A DNA stretch of 64,000 bases from IGN2 sp964639955 (GCA_964639955.1 CAZXGJ010000007.1:13548-77547); one strand, 5' to 3'; counted from the first letter of the stretch, positions 42,161 through 51,792 are shown. The notes: generated by a model not told the origin, from the letters alone. Program-made: numbers and translations.

Positions 42161-42487
42161 TTATTGGATCATTTCTCCGCTTGCCCTGGCAATCCGGGCA
42201 ATCTTTCTTTTTCCGGTTTTTTCATCGAGAATTATCTGCGAACCAATCCTGGTCGGTTCATTTGTCTTTGGATCAAGTATCATCACATTAGAAGCGTGGA
42301 TGGTTCCTTCTTTTTCCAGAATACCTCCCTGTGGATTTTTCTGGTTAGCTTTTGTATGACGCTTTCTGATGTTTATACCTTCAACAATTAACCGATAAGT
42401 TTTCGGGAAAACTTTTAAAACCTTACCGGTTTTACCTTTATCATTCCCGGAAATTACCATTACCATATCATTCTTTTTAATTCTCAT
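42161..42487 (-). CDS. rplX: 50S ribosomal protein L24
   Basis: This 108-residue early assembly protein has a KOW motif (VMVISGNDKGKTGKVLKV). The frame is open 13 codons further upstream, into rplN, but MRIKKND at 42487 matches the family start. It lies 10 bases after rplN. Confidence 0.95.
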   Translation of the reverse strand: MRIKKNDMVMVISGNDKGKTGKVLKVFPKTYRLIVEGINIRKRHTKANQKNPQGGILEKEGTIHASNVMILDPKTNEPTRIGSQIILDEKTGKRKIARIARASGEMIQ

Positions 42488-42497
42488 AAAAATCCTC

Positions 42498-42866
42498 TTA
42501 CAATACTTCAGGAGCCAGTGAAACAATTTTCATAAATTCTTTATCCCTGAGCTCGCGGGCTACAGGGCCAAAAATTCTTGTTCCTCTCGGTTCATTCTGC
42601 TGGTTAATTAATACTGCAGCGTTTTCATCGAACCTGATATAAGAACCATCTTTTCTTCTTACTTCTTTTTTTGTTCTAACAATTACCGCCCTCGAAACTT
42701 CTCCCTTTTTTACAGTGCCGTTAGGGAGCGCGGTTTTAACACTTACCACAATAGTATCGCCAACACTTGCGTATTTTCTTCCGCTGCCGCCTAAAACCCT
42801 TATGCATCTTACTTTTTTAGCACCGGAATTATCGGCAACAATTAAATTTGTTTCTTCCTGAATCAT
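42498..42866 (-). CDS. rplN: 50S ribosomal protein L14
   Basis: This 122-residue protein is MIQEETNLIVADNSGAKK onward, with the signature ending RGTRIFGPVARELRDKEFMKIVSLAPEVL. It lies 18 bases after rpsQ. Confidence 0.97.
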   Translation of the reverse strand: MIQEETNLIVADNSGAKKVRCIRVLGGSGRKYASVGDTIVVSVKTALPNGTVKKGEVSRAVIVRTKKEVRRKDGSYIRFDENAAVLINQQNEPRGTRIFGPVARELRDKEFMKIVSLAPEVL

Positions 42867-42884
42867 CGCCCGTTCATCTCCTGA

Positions 42885-43148
42885 TTACTTAGCCTTTTCT
42901 ACAATTTCAACCAGCCGCCATCTTTTGTGCAAACTAAGCGGGCGGGTTTCCATAATCTTTACCTTATCACCGATATTGCACTCTCTTTTTTCATCATGAG
43001 CCATCAACCTGGTAGTCTTCTTAAAATATTTTTTATAAATCGGATGTGCAACCTTACGTTCTATGGCTACAGTTATTGTTTTATCCATCTTGTTGCTGAC
43101 AACCAAACCAATTCTTGTTTTTCTTAGACCGCGTTTTTGTATGCTCAA
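42885..43148 (-). CDS. rpsQ: 30S ribosomal protein S17
   Basis: This 87-residue primary 16S binder has RKTRIGLVVSNKMDKTITVAIE and the GDKVKIMETRPLSLHKRWRL end. The TTG start has GGAAGGAG seven bases upstream and overlaps the rpmC TGA by four bases (TTGA). Confidence 0.96.
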   Translation of the reverse strand: MSIQKRGLRKTRIGLVVSNKMDKTITVAIERKVAHPIYKKYFKKTTRLMAHDEKRECNIGDKVKIMETRPLSLHKRWRLVEIVEKAK

Positions 43149-43360
43149 GTGTCAACTCCTTCCTTCTTCTGTAAAGCTTCTCTTTCTCTTATTACGGTTT
43201 TCATTTTTGCAATATCTTTCTTCGCAAGTTTCAACTTTGCAGTATTTGTTAATTGTTTTAGCTGATGAGAGAACCTTAAATCAACAAGATTTTTTTCTTC
43301 TTCTATTACCCGCTGAAGAATTTCTTCAGTTTTCATTTCTCTTATTTGATGGATTTTCAT
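43145..43360 (-). CDS. rpmC: 50S ribosomal protein L29
   Basis: This 71-residue helical protein lies at the exit-tunnel rim: MKIHQIREMKTEEIL onward with FSHQLKQLTNTAKL. The ATG at 43360 is preferred over a TTG six bases earlier because GGAG lies nine bases before it. Confidence 0.94.
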   Translation of the reverse strand: MKIHQIREMKTEEILQRVIEEEKNLVDLRFSHQLKQLTNTAKLKLAKKDIAKMKTVIREREALQKKEGVDT

Positions 43361-43378
43361 TATCAATTTCTCCGCAAT

Positions 43379-43795
43379 CTATTCAAAATCTGGTCTTGCA
43401 ACTACTTTGGTTTTAATCGGAAGTTTATGCGAGCAAAGCTGCAATGCTTCACTTGCAATTTTCCTCGAGACGCCTGAGACTTCAAATAAAACTCTTCCCG
43501 GTTTAATAACTGCCACCCAGAATTCCGGGGCGCCTTTGCCTTTACCCATCCTGGTTTCAAGGGGTTTTTTGGAAACAGGCTTATCCGGAAAAATTCTTAT
43601 CCACACTCTGCCGTCTCGCTTCATTTTTCTTGTAAGTGCAACCCTGCAGGCTTCAATTTGCCTGGCAGTTATCCAGCTTGGTTCTAAAGCCTTCAATCCA
43701 AAATCGCCAAAGGAAACTTTTGAACCCCTCTTTGCATTTCCTTTACGTCTTCCGCGCTGCGATTTTCTATATTTAACTCTTTTGGGCATTAACAT
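43379..43795 (-). CDS. rplP: 50S ribosomal protein L16
   Basis: This 138-residue protein near the peptidyl-transferase centre opens MLMPKRVKYRKSQRGRRKG with GDFGLKALEPSWITARQIEA and RMGKGKGAPEFWVAVIKPG. It lies 20 bases after rpsC. Confidence 0.97.
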   Translation of the reverse strand: MLMPKRVKYRKSQRGRRKGNAKRGSKVSFGDFGLKALEPSWITARQIEACRVALTRKMKRDGRVWIRIFPDKPVSKKPLETRMGKGKGAPEFWVAVIKPGRVLFEVSGVSRKIASEALQLCSHKLPIKTKVVARPDFE

Positions 43796-43815
43796 GGTGC
43801 TGCTTCCTTAATAAA

Positions 43816-44457
43816 TTATTCCGATACACGTTTGCCTAAAATTTCGCCGCGGCAGATCCAAACTTTTATACCAATGGCGCCATAAATTGTCTCGGCGCGG
43901 GCAACAGCATAATCTATATCGGCTCTAAGTGTATGCAAGGGAATTCTGCCATCTTTATATTGTTCTGTTCTTGCCATTTCTGAACCACCCAACCTGCCAG
44001 AGCACATAATTCGAATTCCTTCGGCACCCATTCTCATCGAAGCAGTTATAGCCATTTTCATGGCTCTTCTGAAGGAAATTCGACCGGCAATCTGGTTAGC
44101 AATATTTTCACCAACTAGGTATGCATCCAGCTCTGGTCTTTTTATTTCAGATATTTGAATTTTAACATCCTTGCTTGTTACTTGTTTAAGCTCTTCTTCG
44201 AGCTGTGTAATTTCTTTTCCACTTTTACCAATTACAACGCCGGGCCTGGAAGTATGGATTGTTAAAATCACATTCTTGGAAGTCCGGTCTATAATAATTT
44301 TTGAGATACCTGCTTTTTTTAACCTGTTGCGTATGTAAGCCCGCAGCTTGTCATCTTCTTTTATTTTAGTTGCATAACTTTTACTTTCGTACCAGTTTGA
44401 GTTCCAGCCTCTAATAATCCCAACTCTTAATCCAACGGGGTTTGTTTTTTGTCCCAA
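43816..44457 (-). CDS. rpsC: 30S ribosomal protein S3
   Basis: This 213-residue protein of the mRNA entry channel has the KH domain GVVIGKSGKEITQL, then the C-terminal RRAMKMAITASMRMGAEGIRI and RTEQYKDGRIPLHTLRADIDY. It starts at TTG (TTG GGA CAA), 15 bases after rplV. Confidence 0.96.
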   Translation of the reverse strand: MGQKTNPVGLRVGIIRGWNSNWYESKSYATKIKEDDKLRAYIRNRLKKAGISKIIIDRTSKNVILTIHTSRPGVVIGKSGKEITQLEEELKQVTSKDVKIQISEIKRPELDAYLVGENIANQIAGRISFRRAMKMAITASMRMGAEGIRIMCSGRLGGSEMARTEQYKDGRIPLHTLRADIDYAVARAETIYGAIGIKVWICRGEILGKRVSE

Positions 44458-44472
44458 ATAATCCTCCAGTAA

Positions 44473-44817
44473 TTATGCTTTAGTTGCAACTACAACTGTT
44501 AAATGACAAGATCTTTTACGAATTCTGTAAGCTCTGCCCATAGGTGCAGGTGAAATTCTTTTTAATGTTGGTCCTACATCCACAAAAGCTTCCTTTACTA
44601 TTAAGTCAGATGGCTCTATTCGTGTGGATTCGTCCTTATTCATAAGATTAGAAACGGCTGACCTTAAAGTTTTTTCGGCATTCTTTGATGCATGCTTCGG
44701 TGAAAAATGTAAAATTTCAATTGCCTTGCTAACCGATTGACCTCTAATCAGATCTACAACCAGTCTCATTTTTCTTGGTGAAGAACCGATAAACCTATTT
44801 ACTGCTTTAGCTTCCAT
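44473..44817 (-). CDS. rplV: 50S ribosomal protein L22
   Basis: This 114-residue tunnel protein shows RKMRLVVDLIRGQSVSKAIEIL and the hairpin signature GPTLKRISPAPMGRAYRIRKR. It lies 15 bases after rpsS. Confidence 0.96.
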   Translation of the reverse strand: MEAKAVNRFIGSSPRKMRLVVDLIRGQSVSKAIEILHFSPKHASKNAEKTLRSAVSNLMNKDESTRIEPSDLIVKEAFVDVGPTLKRISPAPMGRAYRIRKRSCHLTVVVATKA

Positions 44818-44832
44818 AACTAATTTTTTCTG

Positions 44833-45120
44833 TTAAACTGCTTTTGCTACTTTTTCAGCTTTTGTACCCGGATGACCTCTGAAGATTCTTGTAGGCGCAA
44901 ACTCGCCCAACTTATGCCCGACCATATTTTCAGTTATAAATACGGGGATCATTTTATTACCATTATGTACTGCGATAGTATGGCCAACAAAATCCGGCGT
45001 AATAACTGAAGCCCGAGACCATGTTTTGATTATCTTTTTCTGATTAGCCTGGTTAAGCTGTTTTATTTTAGCAGCAAGTTTGTAATTAATAAACGGACCT
45101 TTTTTAACCGACCTTGGCAT
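44833..45120 (-). CDS. rpsS: 30S ribosomal protein S19
   Basis: This 95-residue head protein is RSVKKGPFINYKLA onward, with KTWSRASVITPDFVGHTIAVHNG and GHKLGEFAPTRIFRGH. It lies 8 bases after rplB. Confidence 0.97.
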   Translation of the reverse strand: MPRSVKKGPFINYKLAAKIKQLNQANQKKIIKTWSRASVITPDFVGHTIAVHNGNKMIPVFITENMVGHKLGEFAPTRIFRGHPGTKAEKVAKAV

Positions 45121-45128
45121 AGTACGAT

Positions 45129-45956
45129 TTACTTCTTCCTTCTTTTAATAATGTACCTGTTAGATTCTTTCTTACTTTTTCTTGTTTTTAATCCCTTAGC
45201 TTTCTGACCCCAGGGTGAAACCGGATGCCCGCCGCCGGAAGTTTTTCCTTCGCCGCCACCCATCGGGTGATCTACGGGATTCATTGCAACACCTCTAACG
45301 TATGGTCTTCTTCCCATCCATCTGGTTCGCCCGGCTTTGCCAAGGCTAATATTCTCATGTTCAGCATTACCTACTTCACCATAGGTAGCCATACAATTTA
45401 ATCTTACCAGACGAACTTCGCCTGAAGGCATTTTCAATTGAGCCATTCCGTTTTCTTTAGCCATAAGTTGAATCGCACTGCCGGCACTTCTTCCCAGCTG
45501 CCCACCTTTACCGGGTTTTAATTCCACGTTGTGCACCACACTGCCTAATGGTATTTCATTAAGAGGCAAAGAATTGCCAACCGAGACTTCACTACCGGAA
45601 CCAGACACAATTTTGGTTCCTACTTTTAGACCATTGGGTGCAATTATATATCTTTTTTCTCCATCAGCATAATGCAGCAGAGCAATGCGGGCAGATCTGT
45701 TAGGATCGTATTCAATTGAATAAACCTTTGCAGGAATACCATGTTTATCTCTTTTAAAATCAATGATCCTGTATCTCTTTTTATGACCGCCTCCCCGGTG
45801 TCTTGCGGTAACTCTACCAAGGTTATTTCTGCCGCCGGATTTTTTTACTGCGGTCGTAAGAGTTTTTTCCGGAGTGGATTTTGTTATCTCTTCAAATCCA
45901 TAATTAGTTCTGAACCTGGATCCGGGTGTAACCGGTTTTAATTTTTTTATAGACAT
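45129..45956 (-). CDS. rplB: 50S ribosomal protein L2
   Basis: This 275-residue protein of the peptidyl-transferase region shows GRNNLGRVTARHRGGGHKKRYR, the core NVELKPGKGGQLGRSAG, and the family signature AMNPVDHPMGGGEGK near the conserved His. It lies 18 bases after rplW. Confidence 0.97.
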   Translation of the reverse strand: MSIKKLKPVTPGSRFRTNYGFEEITKSTPEKTLTTAVKKSGGRNNLGRVTARHRGGGHKKRYRIIDFKRDKHGIPAKVYSIEYDPNRSARIALLHYADGEKRYIIAPNGLKVGTKIVSGSGSEVSVGNSLPLNEIPLGSVVHNVELKPGKGGQLGRSAGSAIQLMAKENGMAQLKMPSGEVRLVRLNCMATYGEVGNAEHENISLGKAGRTRWMGRRPYVRGVAMNPVDHPMGGGEGKTSGGGHPVSPWGQKAKGLKTRKSKKESNRYIIKRRKK

Positions 45957-45974
45957 TTAAATTCCGACTTCTTA

Positions 45975-46268
45975 CTAAACTTCTTCATAAAGTTCTATGC
46001 TTTCCCCTTCTTTCAGGGTAACAATCGCTTTCTTAAAGCCGGCAGTTTTTCCTGTAAATCTGCCGCTTTTCCTGAACTGGGTTTTCATTTTACCGCGATG
46101 ATTTATCGTTTTAATATCAATTACATGAACGTTGAACTTTGTTTCAACCGCCTTGGCAATTTGTATTTTATTGGCTTTGGGATTTACAAGGAATCCATAT
46201 TTTTTTTCGGCTGTCGAAATATTTGTCATCTTTTCTGTAACCAACGGGCTAATTAGAATCTGATGCAT
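45975..46268 (-). CDS. rplW: 50S ribosomal protein L23
   Basis: This 97-residue protein at the tunnel exit docks trigger factor and SRP: ILISPLVTEKMTN, then VNPKANKIQIAKAVE. It lies 1 base after rplD. Confidence 0.95.
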   Translation of the reverse strand: MHQILISPLVTEKMTNISTAEKKYGFLVNPKANKIQIAKAVETKFNVHVIDIKTINHRGKMKTQFRKSGRFTGKTAGFKKAIVTLKEGESIELYEEV

Positions 46269-46269
46269 A

Positions 46270-46917
46270 TTAATTAACCTCTTCTGCTTTCCCGCGAAAT
46301 GTTTTTTCGATTTCGTTCACGGCACTTTTCTGAATCATCAATAGCTGGTTGTTAAGGATATTATACGTTGAAGCTTTTGATGCTTCCATTATATCAACTT
46401 TAGGTATGTTCCTGCCTGATTTGTAAATATTTTCATCTGTTTTGCCGGTAAGCAATAAGATTTTTTTATCAGTAATATTAAAAGCACTTAACATTGAAAC
46501 AAACTCTTTTGTCTTCGGCTGTTCGAATGTGAAATCTTCAATTACCATCAACTGATTGTCTTTTAACTTTAAGCTTAAAGCAGATTTACGAGCAAGCATT
46601 TTTACTTTTCTCGGAAGCTTCTGCGTATAATCTCTAGGACGAGGACCAAAAATACTTCCGCCACCGACCCACAACGGCGAACGACTTGTTCCTGCTCTTG
46701 CAGTTCCTCTTCCCTTTTGTCTCCAGGGTTTTTTGCCGCCACCTCTAACTTCGCCTCTTTCTTTTGCCTTGTGTGTTCCCTGCCTCTGATTTGCAAGGTA
46801 AGCTTTTACGGCTAAATAAATTGCGTGATCGTTTGGCTCAATGCCAAATATGTCATCTGAAAGTTTTATTTTCTTTCCTGAGACTTTGCCGTCTTTGTTA
46901 TATATATCAATATTCAT
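46270..46917 (-). CDS. rplD: 50S ribosomal protein L4
   Basis: This 215-residue protein is the S10-operon autoregulator in enterics. The tunnel loop RQGTHKAKERGEVRGGGKKPWRQKGRGTARAG is typical, with PRKVKMLARKSALSLK. It lies 5 bases after rplC. Confidence 0.96.
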   Translation of the reverse strand: MNIDIYNKDGKVSGKKIKLSDDIFGIEPNDHAIYLAVKAYLANQRQGTHKAKERGEVRGGGKKPWRQKGRGTARAGTSRSPLWVGGGSIFGPRPRDYTQKLPRKVKMLARKSALSLKLKDNQLMVIEDFTFEQPKTKEFVSMLSAFNITDKKILLLTGKTDENIYKSGRNIPKVDIMEASKASTYNILNNQLLMIQKSAVNEIEKTFRGKAEEVN

Positions 46918-46922
46918 TGTTT

Positions 46923-47546
46923 TTAATTCTTGATCAATTCAACATAAGAATTGTTAGCACCGGGAACCGCACCCTTAACTAATAAAAGATTTTCTTCGGG
47001 AATGATTTTAACAACTTTCAGGTTTCTAACTGTAACATTTGCATAACCCTTTCTTCCGGCCATTTTTTGTCCTTTGAATACTCTTGAAGGATAAGAGCTG
47101 GCACCAATTGACCCTGGGGCTCTTAATCTATCACTCTGTCCGTGAGTAGTACCGCCAACTCCGCCAAATCCATGTCTTCTCATTACACCTTGAAATCCCT
47201 TCCCTTTACTTTTTCCTCTTACTTTAATCGTTTCGCCTTCTTTAAACAAATCTACTTTAATCTCATCACCTATGTTAACTTCATCAGTATTAAATCCCTT
47301 AAACTCTGCAACTTTTAGGTGAGGAGTAATATTGTTCTTTTTATAATGACCGAGAACCGGTTTTGATAACTTTTTTTCCTTAACCGAACCTGCTGCAAGC
47401 TGAACAGCCGTGTACCCATCCCTATCTTTTGTTTTAACAGATATAATATGGCAAGGCTCTGCTTTAATAACAGTAACGGGAATTAACTCGCCCTCGTTAT
47501 TATAAATATTTGTCATTCCGATTTTTATACCCAAAATCCCTGGCAT
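46923..47546 (-). CDS. rplC: 50S ribosomal protein L3
   Basis: This 207-residue protein is GILGIKIGMTNIYNNEGELIPVTVI onward, with the conserved GKGFQGVMRRHGFGG and APGSIGASSYPSRVFKGQKMAGR. It lies 15 bases after rpsJ. Confidence 0.97.
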   Translation of the reverse strand: MPGILGIKIGMTNIYNNEGELIPVTVIKAEPCHIISVKTKDRDGYTAVQLAAGSVKEKKLSKPVLGHYKKNNITPHLKVAEFKGFNTDEVNIGDEIKVDLFKEGETIKVRGKSKGKGFQGVMRRHGFGGVGGTTHGQSDRLRAPGSIGASSYPSRVFKGQKMAGRKGYANVTVRNLKVVKIIPEENLLLVKGAVPGANNSYVELIKN

Positions 47547-47561
47547 TTTTAACTCTTAATA

Positions 47562-47870
47562 TTAAAGTTTTATCTCGATATCAACCCCTGCGGGAATATC
47601 AAGCTTACTAAGTGAATCTATCGTCTTATTATTTGTATTATGGATATCAATGATTCTTTTGTGCGCCCTTGTTTCAAATTGCTCACGAGATTTCTTATCA
47701 ACATGAGGAGATCTTAAGACTGTGTAAACAGTTTTCTGCGTGGGCAGAGGAATTGGACCGGATACAACAGCACCGGTACTGCGAACAGTTTTAATAATCT
47801 TCTCTGTGGATTTATCGATTAAAATATGGTCATATGATTTTAATCTGATTCTTATTTTCTGACCGGGCAC
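47562..47870 (-). CDS. rpsJ: 30S ribosomal protein S10
   Basis: This 102-residue protein and transcription antitermination partner (NusE) shows KIRIRLKSYDHILIDKSTEKI, LPTQKTVYTVLRSPHVDKKSREQFE. It starts at GTG with GGAG seven bases upstream. It follows tuf by 75 bases, which contain a terminator-like hairpin. Confidence 0.96.
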   Translation of the reverse strand: MPGQKIRIRLKSYDHILIDKSTEKIIKTVRSTGAVVSGPIPLPTQKTVYTVLRSPHVDKKSREQFETRAHKRIIDIHNTNNKTIDSLSKLDIPAGVDIEIKL

Positions 47871-47892
47871 TTATTACTCCTATTATTTTCTC

Positions 47893-47918
47893 AAAGCAAA
47901 AGGGAGTTAATACTCCCT
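47893..47918 (-). terminator. Terminator-like hairpin between tuf and rpsJ
   Basis: On the minus strand AGGGAG and CTCCCT pair around TATTAA, followed by TTTTGCTTT. The U-tract is interrupted, so it probably reduces rather than stops transcription from the str genes into the S10 genes. It lies just 23 bases before rpsJ. Confidence 0.6.
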
Positions 47919-47945
47919 CCACTATGTTGAATACACAATTCTCTT

Positions 47946-49154
47946 TTATTTAAATATTTTGGTTACAACGCCGGCACCAACAGTTCTTCCGCCTTCCCGA
48001 ATAGCAAATCTTAATCCTTCTTCCATCGCAATTTCTGAAATCAACTCGACTTTGATATTAACTTTATCACCGGGCATAACCATTTCCGTACCTTCAGGAA
48101 GTGTTGCTACGCCAGTAACATCAGTAGTTCTGAAGTAGAACTGCGGCCTGTAACCATTAAAAAAGGGAGTATGTCTTCCGCCTTCTTCCTTAGAAAGTAT
48201 ATAAACTTCACTTTCAAAATTTGTATGGGGTGTAATCGAACCGGTTTTAGCCAGTACCATACCTCTTTCAATTTCATTTTTATCAATACCTCTTAACAGG
48301 ATACCGGCATTATCTCCGGCAATAGCAGAATCAAGCTCCTTGCGAAACATCTCGATACCGGTTACTACAGTTTTTTTATGCATACCAAGACCAACCAGCT
48401 CAACTTCTTCCTGAATTTTAACTTCACCTCTCTCAACTCTTCCGGTGGCAACGGTACCACGCCCGGTTATCGAGAAAACATCTTCAACCGGCATTAGAAA
48501 CGGTTTGTCAGTTTCTCTCTGAGGAATTGGAATATAACTATCTACGGCTTCCATTAACTTCCAGATACATTCTAATCTGGGATCATCTACTTTTGTGTCA
48601 GCGCTTGCAGCTGCCTCCAGGGCCTTTAACGCAGAACCCTGAACTATTGGAATTTCATCACCTGGAAATTCATAAGAATTCAGCAAGTCTCTAAGTTCAA
48701 CTTCCACCAATTCGAGCAATTCCGGGTCGTCCACCATATCAACTTTATTCATAAATACAACAATTCTTGGTACACCCACCTGTCGCGCAAGAAGAATATG
48801 CTCTCTTGTTTGAGGCATCGGACCATCTGTTGCTGCAACAACCAGAATGGCACCATCCATCTGAGCAGCACCAGTAATCATGTTTTTAACATAATCGGCG
48901 TGTCCCGGGCAATCCACGTGAGCATAATGTCTTTTTTCAGTGGAATATTCAACATGCGCGGTAGCGATTGTTATTCCTCTCTCTTTTTCTTCGGGTGCAT
49001 TATCAATACTATCGAAAGTTCTTACCTCCGATAATCCTTTTTTGTTTAGAGCCATTGTGATGGCAGCAGTTAATGTGGTTTTGCCATGATCGACATGACC
49101 AATTGTGCCAACATTAACGTGTGGCTTACTCCTGTCAAATTTTTCTTTTGCCAT
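47946..49154 (-). CDS. tuf: Elongation factor Tu
   Basis: This 402-residue GTPase delivers aminoacyl-tRNA. G1 GHVDHGKTT, G3 DCPGHADY and G4 NKVD are intact, and the switch I region with ERGITIATAHVEY is normal. A short acidic insertion (AASADTKVDDPRL) near residue 183 makes it slightly longer than the 394 residues of E. coli. It lies 48 bases after fusA. Confidence 0.97.
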   Translation of the reverse strand: MAKEKFDRSKPHVNVGTIGHVDHGKTTLTAAITMALNKKGLSEVRTFDSIDNAPEEKERGITIATAHVEYSTEKRHYAHVDCPGHADYVKNMITGAAQMDGAILVVAATDGPMPQTREHILLARQVGVPRIVVFMNKVDMVDDPELLELVEVELRDLLNSYEFPGDEIPIVQGSALKALEAAASADTKVDDPRLECIWKLMEAVDSYIPIPQRETDKPFLMPVEDVFSITGRGTVATGRVERGEVKIQEEVELVGLGMHKKTVVTGIEMFRKELDSAIAGDNAGILLRGIDKNEIERGMVLAKTGSITPHTNFESEVYILSKEEGGRHTPFFNGYRPQFYFRTTDVTGVATLPEGTEMVMPGDKVNIKVELISEIAMEEGLRFAIREGGRTVGAGVVTKIFK

Positions 49155-49202
49155 CGATTTCTCCTTTTAGTTGTTTCCTTTAATTATTAATTCAAAGTTA
49201 AT

Positions 49203-51302
49203 TTAGGCTGTAGTTGCTTTTTTCTTACCTAAAGATTTTTCTGAAATTTCATCTGCAATATTCGCCGGTACCTGCTGATAATTTTCAAATTGCATCGAAT
49301 AAATAGCCCGACCCTGTGACATTGACCTTAAAACCGTAGCATAACCGAACATTTCCGATAGCGGTACGTATGCTTTTATTACTTGCGCATCTTTCCGTGC
49401 AGTGAATCCTTCGATTCTTCCTCTCCTGGAATTTAAATCACCCATAATATCACCGAGATAATCCTCGGGAGTAACTACTTCAACAGACATTATTGGTTCC
49501 AAAAGTATTGGTTTTGCCTTTTTGCATCCATTTTTAAATGCCATTGAACCGGCAACTTTAAATGAAAGCTCATCGGAATCAACGTCATGATAAGAACCAT
49601 CAAATAATTTAGCTTTGATGTCTACTACCGGGAAACCGGCTAAAACGCCATTCCTCATTGCTTCCTGTATTCCGGCTGAAACTGCAGGGATATATTCTTT
49701 GGGAATAGTTCCACCTACAATTGCATTTTCAAATTCAAAACCCTTACCAGGTTCGTTTGGATAAAGCTCTAAAACTACATGACCATATTTACCGCGTCCA
49801 CCGGATTGCTTGATAAATTTACCTTCTGTCTCAACTTTCTCTGTAATTGTCTCCCGGTAAGCTACCTGTGGTTTACCTACATTAGCTTCCACTTTAAATT
49901 CTCTTTTCATACGGTCAACAAGAATTTCGAGATGCAATTCTCCCATACCGCTGATCAGAGTTTGACCAGTTTCCTGGTCTACGGTGACTCTGAAAGTTGG
50001 ATCTTCGTCAGATAGCTTTGCCAGAGATTCGGATAATTTATCCTGGTCTGCCTTTGATTTGGACTCAATGGCAATCTGAATAACCGGTTCAGGGAACGAC
50101 ATTCTTTCTAAAATAACAGGATCATCAACAGAGCACAATGTATCGCCTGTCCTTGTAAATTTTAAACCAACAGCTGCAGCAATATCGCCAGCTTTAACTT
50201 CTGTTACATCCTCTCTGTGATTTGCATGCATTTGAAGTAATCTTCCTATACGTTCTTTTTTATCGCTTACAGCATTATAAATGTAGGAACCAGATTTTAA
50301 TACTCCGGTATAAACTCTGAAAAAACATAATTTCCCCACAAAAGGATCATTCATAATTTTGAAAGCTAATGCTGTAAATTTTTCATTTTCATCAATCTTT
50401 CTTGTTACTATGTCATTTAGACCTATGTGATGAGCTTGAATAGTTTTAAAGTCTACGGGAGAAGGAAGCAGTTCCACGACATAGTCAAGAAGTTTTTGAA
50501 CACCTTTATTTTTAAATGCAGAACCACAAAGCACGGGAATTATTTTGGACTCAATTGTTGCTTTTCTAAGCACAGCTATAACTTCCTCCGGGGTAATTGC
50601 TTTGCCTTCAAGATATTTTTCGAGTAAAGTATCGTCTACATCGGAAACTGCCTCAAGCATTTGAGTTCTGTACTTATTGGCAATTTCCAGTAAGTCGTGT
50701 GGAATTTCAATCTCATCAAAAGTAGCCCCAAAGGTTTCGTCATGATACATTCTAGCTTTAAAATATATGAGATCAATAACTCCTGAAAATAAATCTCCTT
50801 CACCTATCGGAAGATTTATAGGAACAGCATTTGCTTTAAGCCTGTCTTTCATCATCTGAACGGAAGCATAAAAATCGGCACCTATTCTATCCATTTTGTT
50901 AATGAACGCAATACGAGGAACACCATACTTATCAGCCTGTCTCCAAACGGTTTCTGATTGAGGTTCGACACCGCCTACTGCACAGAACAAAGCTACTGCG
51001 CCATCTAAAACTCTTAAAGATCTTTCAACTTCAACTGTAAAATCAACGTGACCAGGAGTATCGATAATATTAATCTGATGGTTATTCCAATGGCAGGTGG
51101 TTGCGGCACTTGTAATTGTAATTCCCCTTTCTTTTTCCTGTTCCATCCAATCCATTTGTGCTGCACCATCGTGTACCTCGCCTAACCGGTGCACTTTACC
51201 AGTGTAAAACAGAATACGCTCCGTGGTAGTTGTTTTACCCGCATCGATATGGGCCATAATCCCAATATTTCTAACTTTTTCTATATTTATACGATTGCTC
51301 AT
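49203..51302 (-). CDS. fusA: Elongation factor G
   Basis: This 699-residue GTPase drives translocation. It has G1 AHIDAGKTTT, G3 DTPGHVDF, G4 NKMDR and the domain IV region RGKYGHVVLELYP. The frame stays open 24 codons upstream into rpsG, but MSNRINIEKVRNIGI at 51302 is the family start. It lies 16 bases after rpsG. Confidence 0.97.
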   Translation of the reverse strand: MSNRINIEKVRNIGIMAHIDAGKTTTTERILFYTGKVHRLGEVHDGAAQMDWMEQEKERGITITSAATTCHWNNHQINIIDTPGHVDFTVEVERSLRVLDGAVALFCAVGGVEPQSETVWRQADKYGVPRIAFINKMDRIGADFYASVQMMKDRLKANAVPINLPIGEGDLFSGVIDLIYFKARMYHDETFGATFDEIEIPHDLLEIANKYRTQMLEAVSDVDDTLLEKYLEGKAITPEEVIAVLRKATIESKIIPVLCGSAFKNKGVQKLLDYVVELLPSPVDFKTIQAHHIGLNDIVTRKIDENEKFTALAFKIMNDPFVGKLCFFRVYTGVLKSGSYIYNAVSDKKERIGRLLQMHANHREDVTEVKAGDIAAAVGLKFTRTGDTLCSVDDPVILERMSFPEPVIQIAIESKSKADQDKLSESLAKLSDEDPTFRVTVDQETGQTLISGMGELHLEILVDRMKREFKVEANVGKPQVAYRETITEKVETEGKFIKQSGGRGKYGHVVLELYPNEPGKGFEFENAIVGGTIPKEYIPAVSAGIQEAMRNGVLAGFPVVDIKAKLFDGSYHDVDSDELSFKVAGSMAFKNGCKKAKPILLEPIMSVEVVTPEDYLGDIMGDLNSRRGRIEGFTARKDAQVIKAYVPLSEMFGYATVLRSMSQGRAIYSMQFENYQQVPANIADEISEKSLGKKKATTA

Positions 51303-51318
51303 AATAAAAATTATTCTT

Positions 51319-51786
51319 CTACCATTTAAAATGGGCAAAAGCTTTGTTGGCTTCAGCCATCTTGTGAGTATCATCCTTCTTTTTTACTGCAGAACCTTCA
51401 CCATTGGATGCAGCAATTAACTCCTGCGCTAACTTTTGCGACATTGTTTTTTCACCACGCTGAGACGCATAACTTTTAATCCACCTCATAGCTAATGCAG
51501 TTCTCCGCTCCGGTCTAACTTCAGTTGGCACCTGATAAGTTGCACCGCCAACTCTTCTGCTTCTAACTTCAATGATGGGTTGTACATTATTTATGGCTTG
51601 TTTAAAAATTTCTAACCCGGATTTTTTAACTCTATTCTCTATTATTTCCAGGGCATCGTATAATGTTCTGCGTGCAACTGATTTTTTACCCTCCATCATT
51701 AAAACATTAATAAATTTGGCAACCACTATATCCTGATATATAGGATCGGGTTTAATAAATTTCTTTTCAGCTCTTCTTTTTCTCAT
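51319..51786 (-). CDS. rpsG: 30S ribosomal protein S7
   Basis: This 155-residue head-assembly initiator shows RKRRAEKKFIKPDPIYQD, NVQPIIEVRSRRVGGATYQVPTEVRPERR and a C-terminal FAHFKW. It lies 6 bases after rpsL. Confidence 0.97.
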   Translation of the reverse strand: MRKRRAEKKFIKPDPIYQDIVVAKFINVLMMEGKKSVARRTLYDALEIIENRVKKSGLEIFKQAINNVQPIIEVRSRRVGGATYQVPTEVRPERRTALAMRWIKSYASQRGEKTMSQKLAQELIAASNGEGSAVKKKDDTHKMAEANKAFAHFKW

Positions 51787-51792
51787 ATCCGT

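Noticed and set aside
51303..51374. 24-residue extension of EF-G
   Set aside because: It overlaps the end of rpsG and lacks family similarity; MSNRINIEK at 51302 is the normal start.
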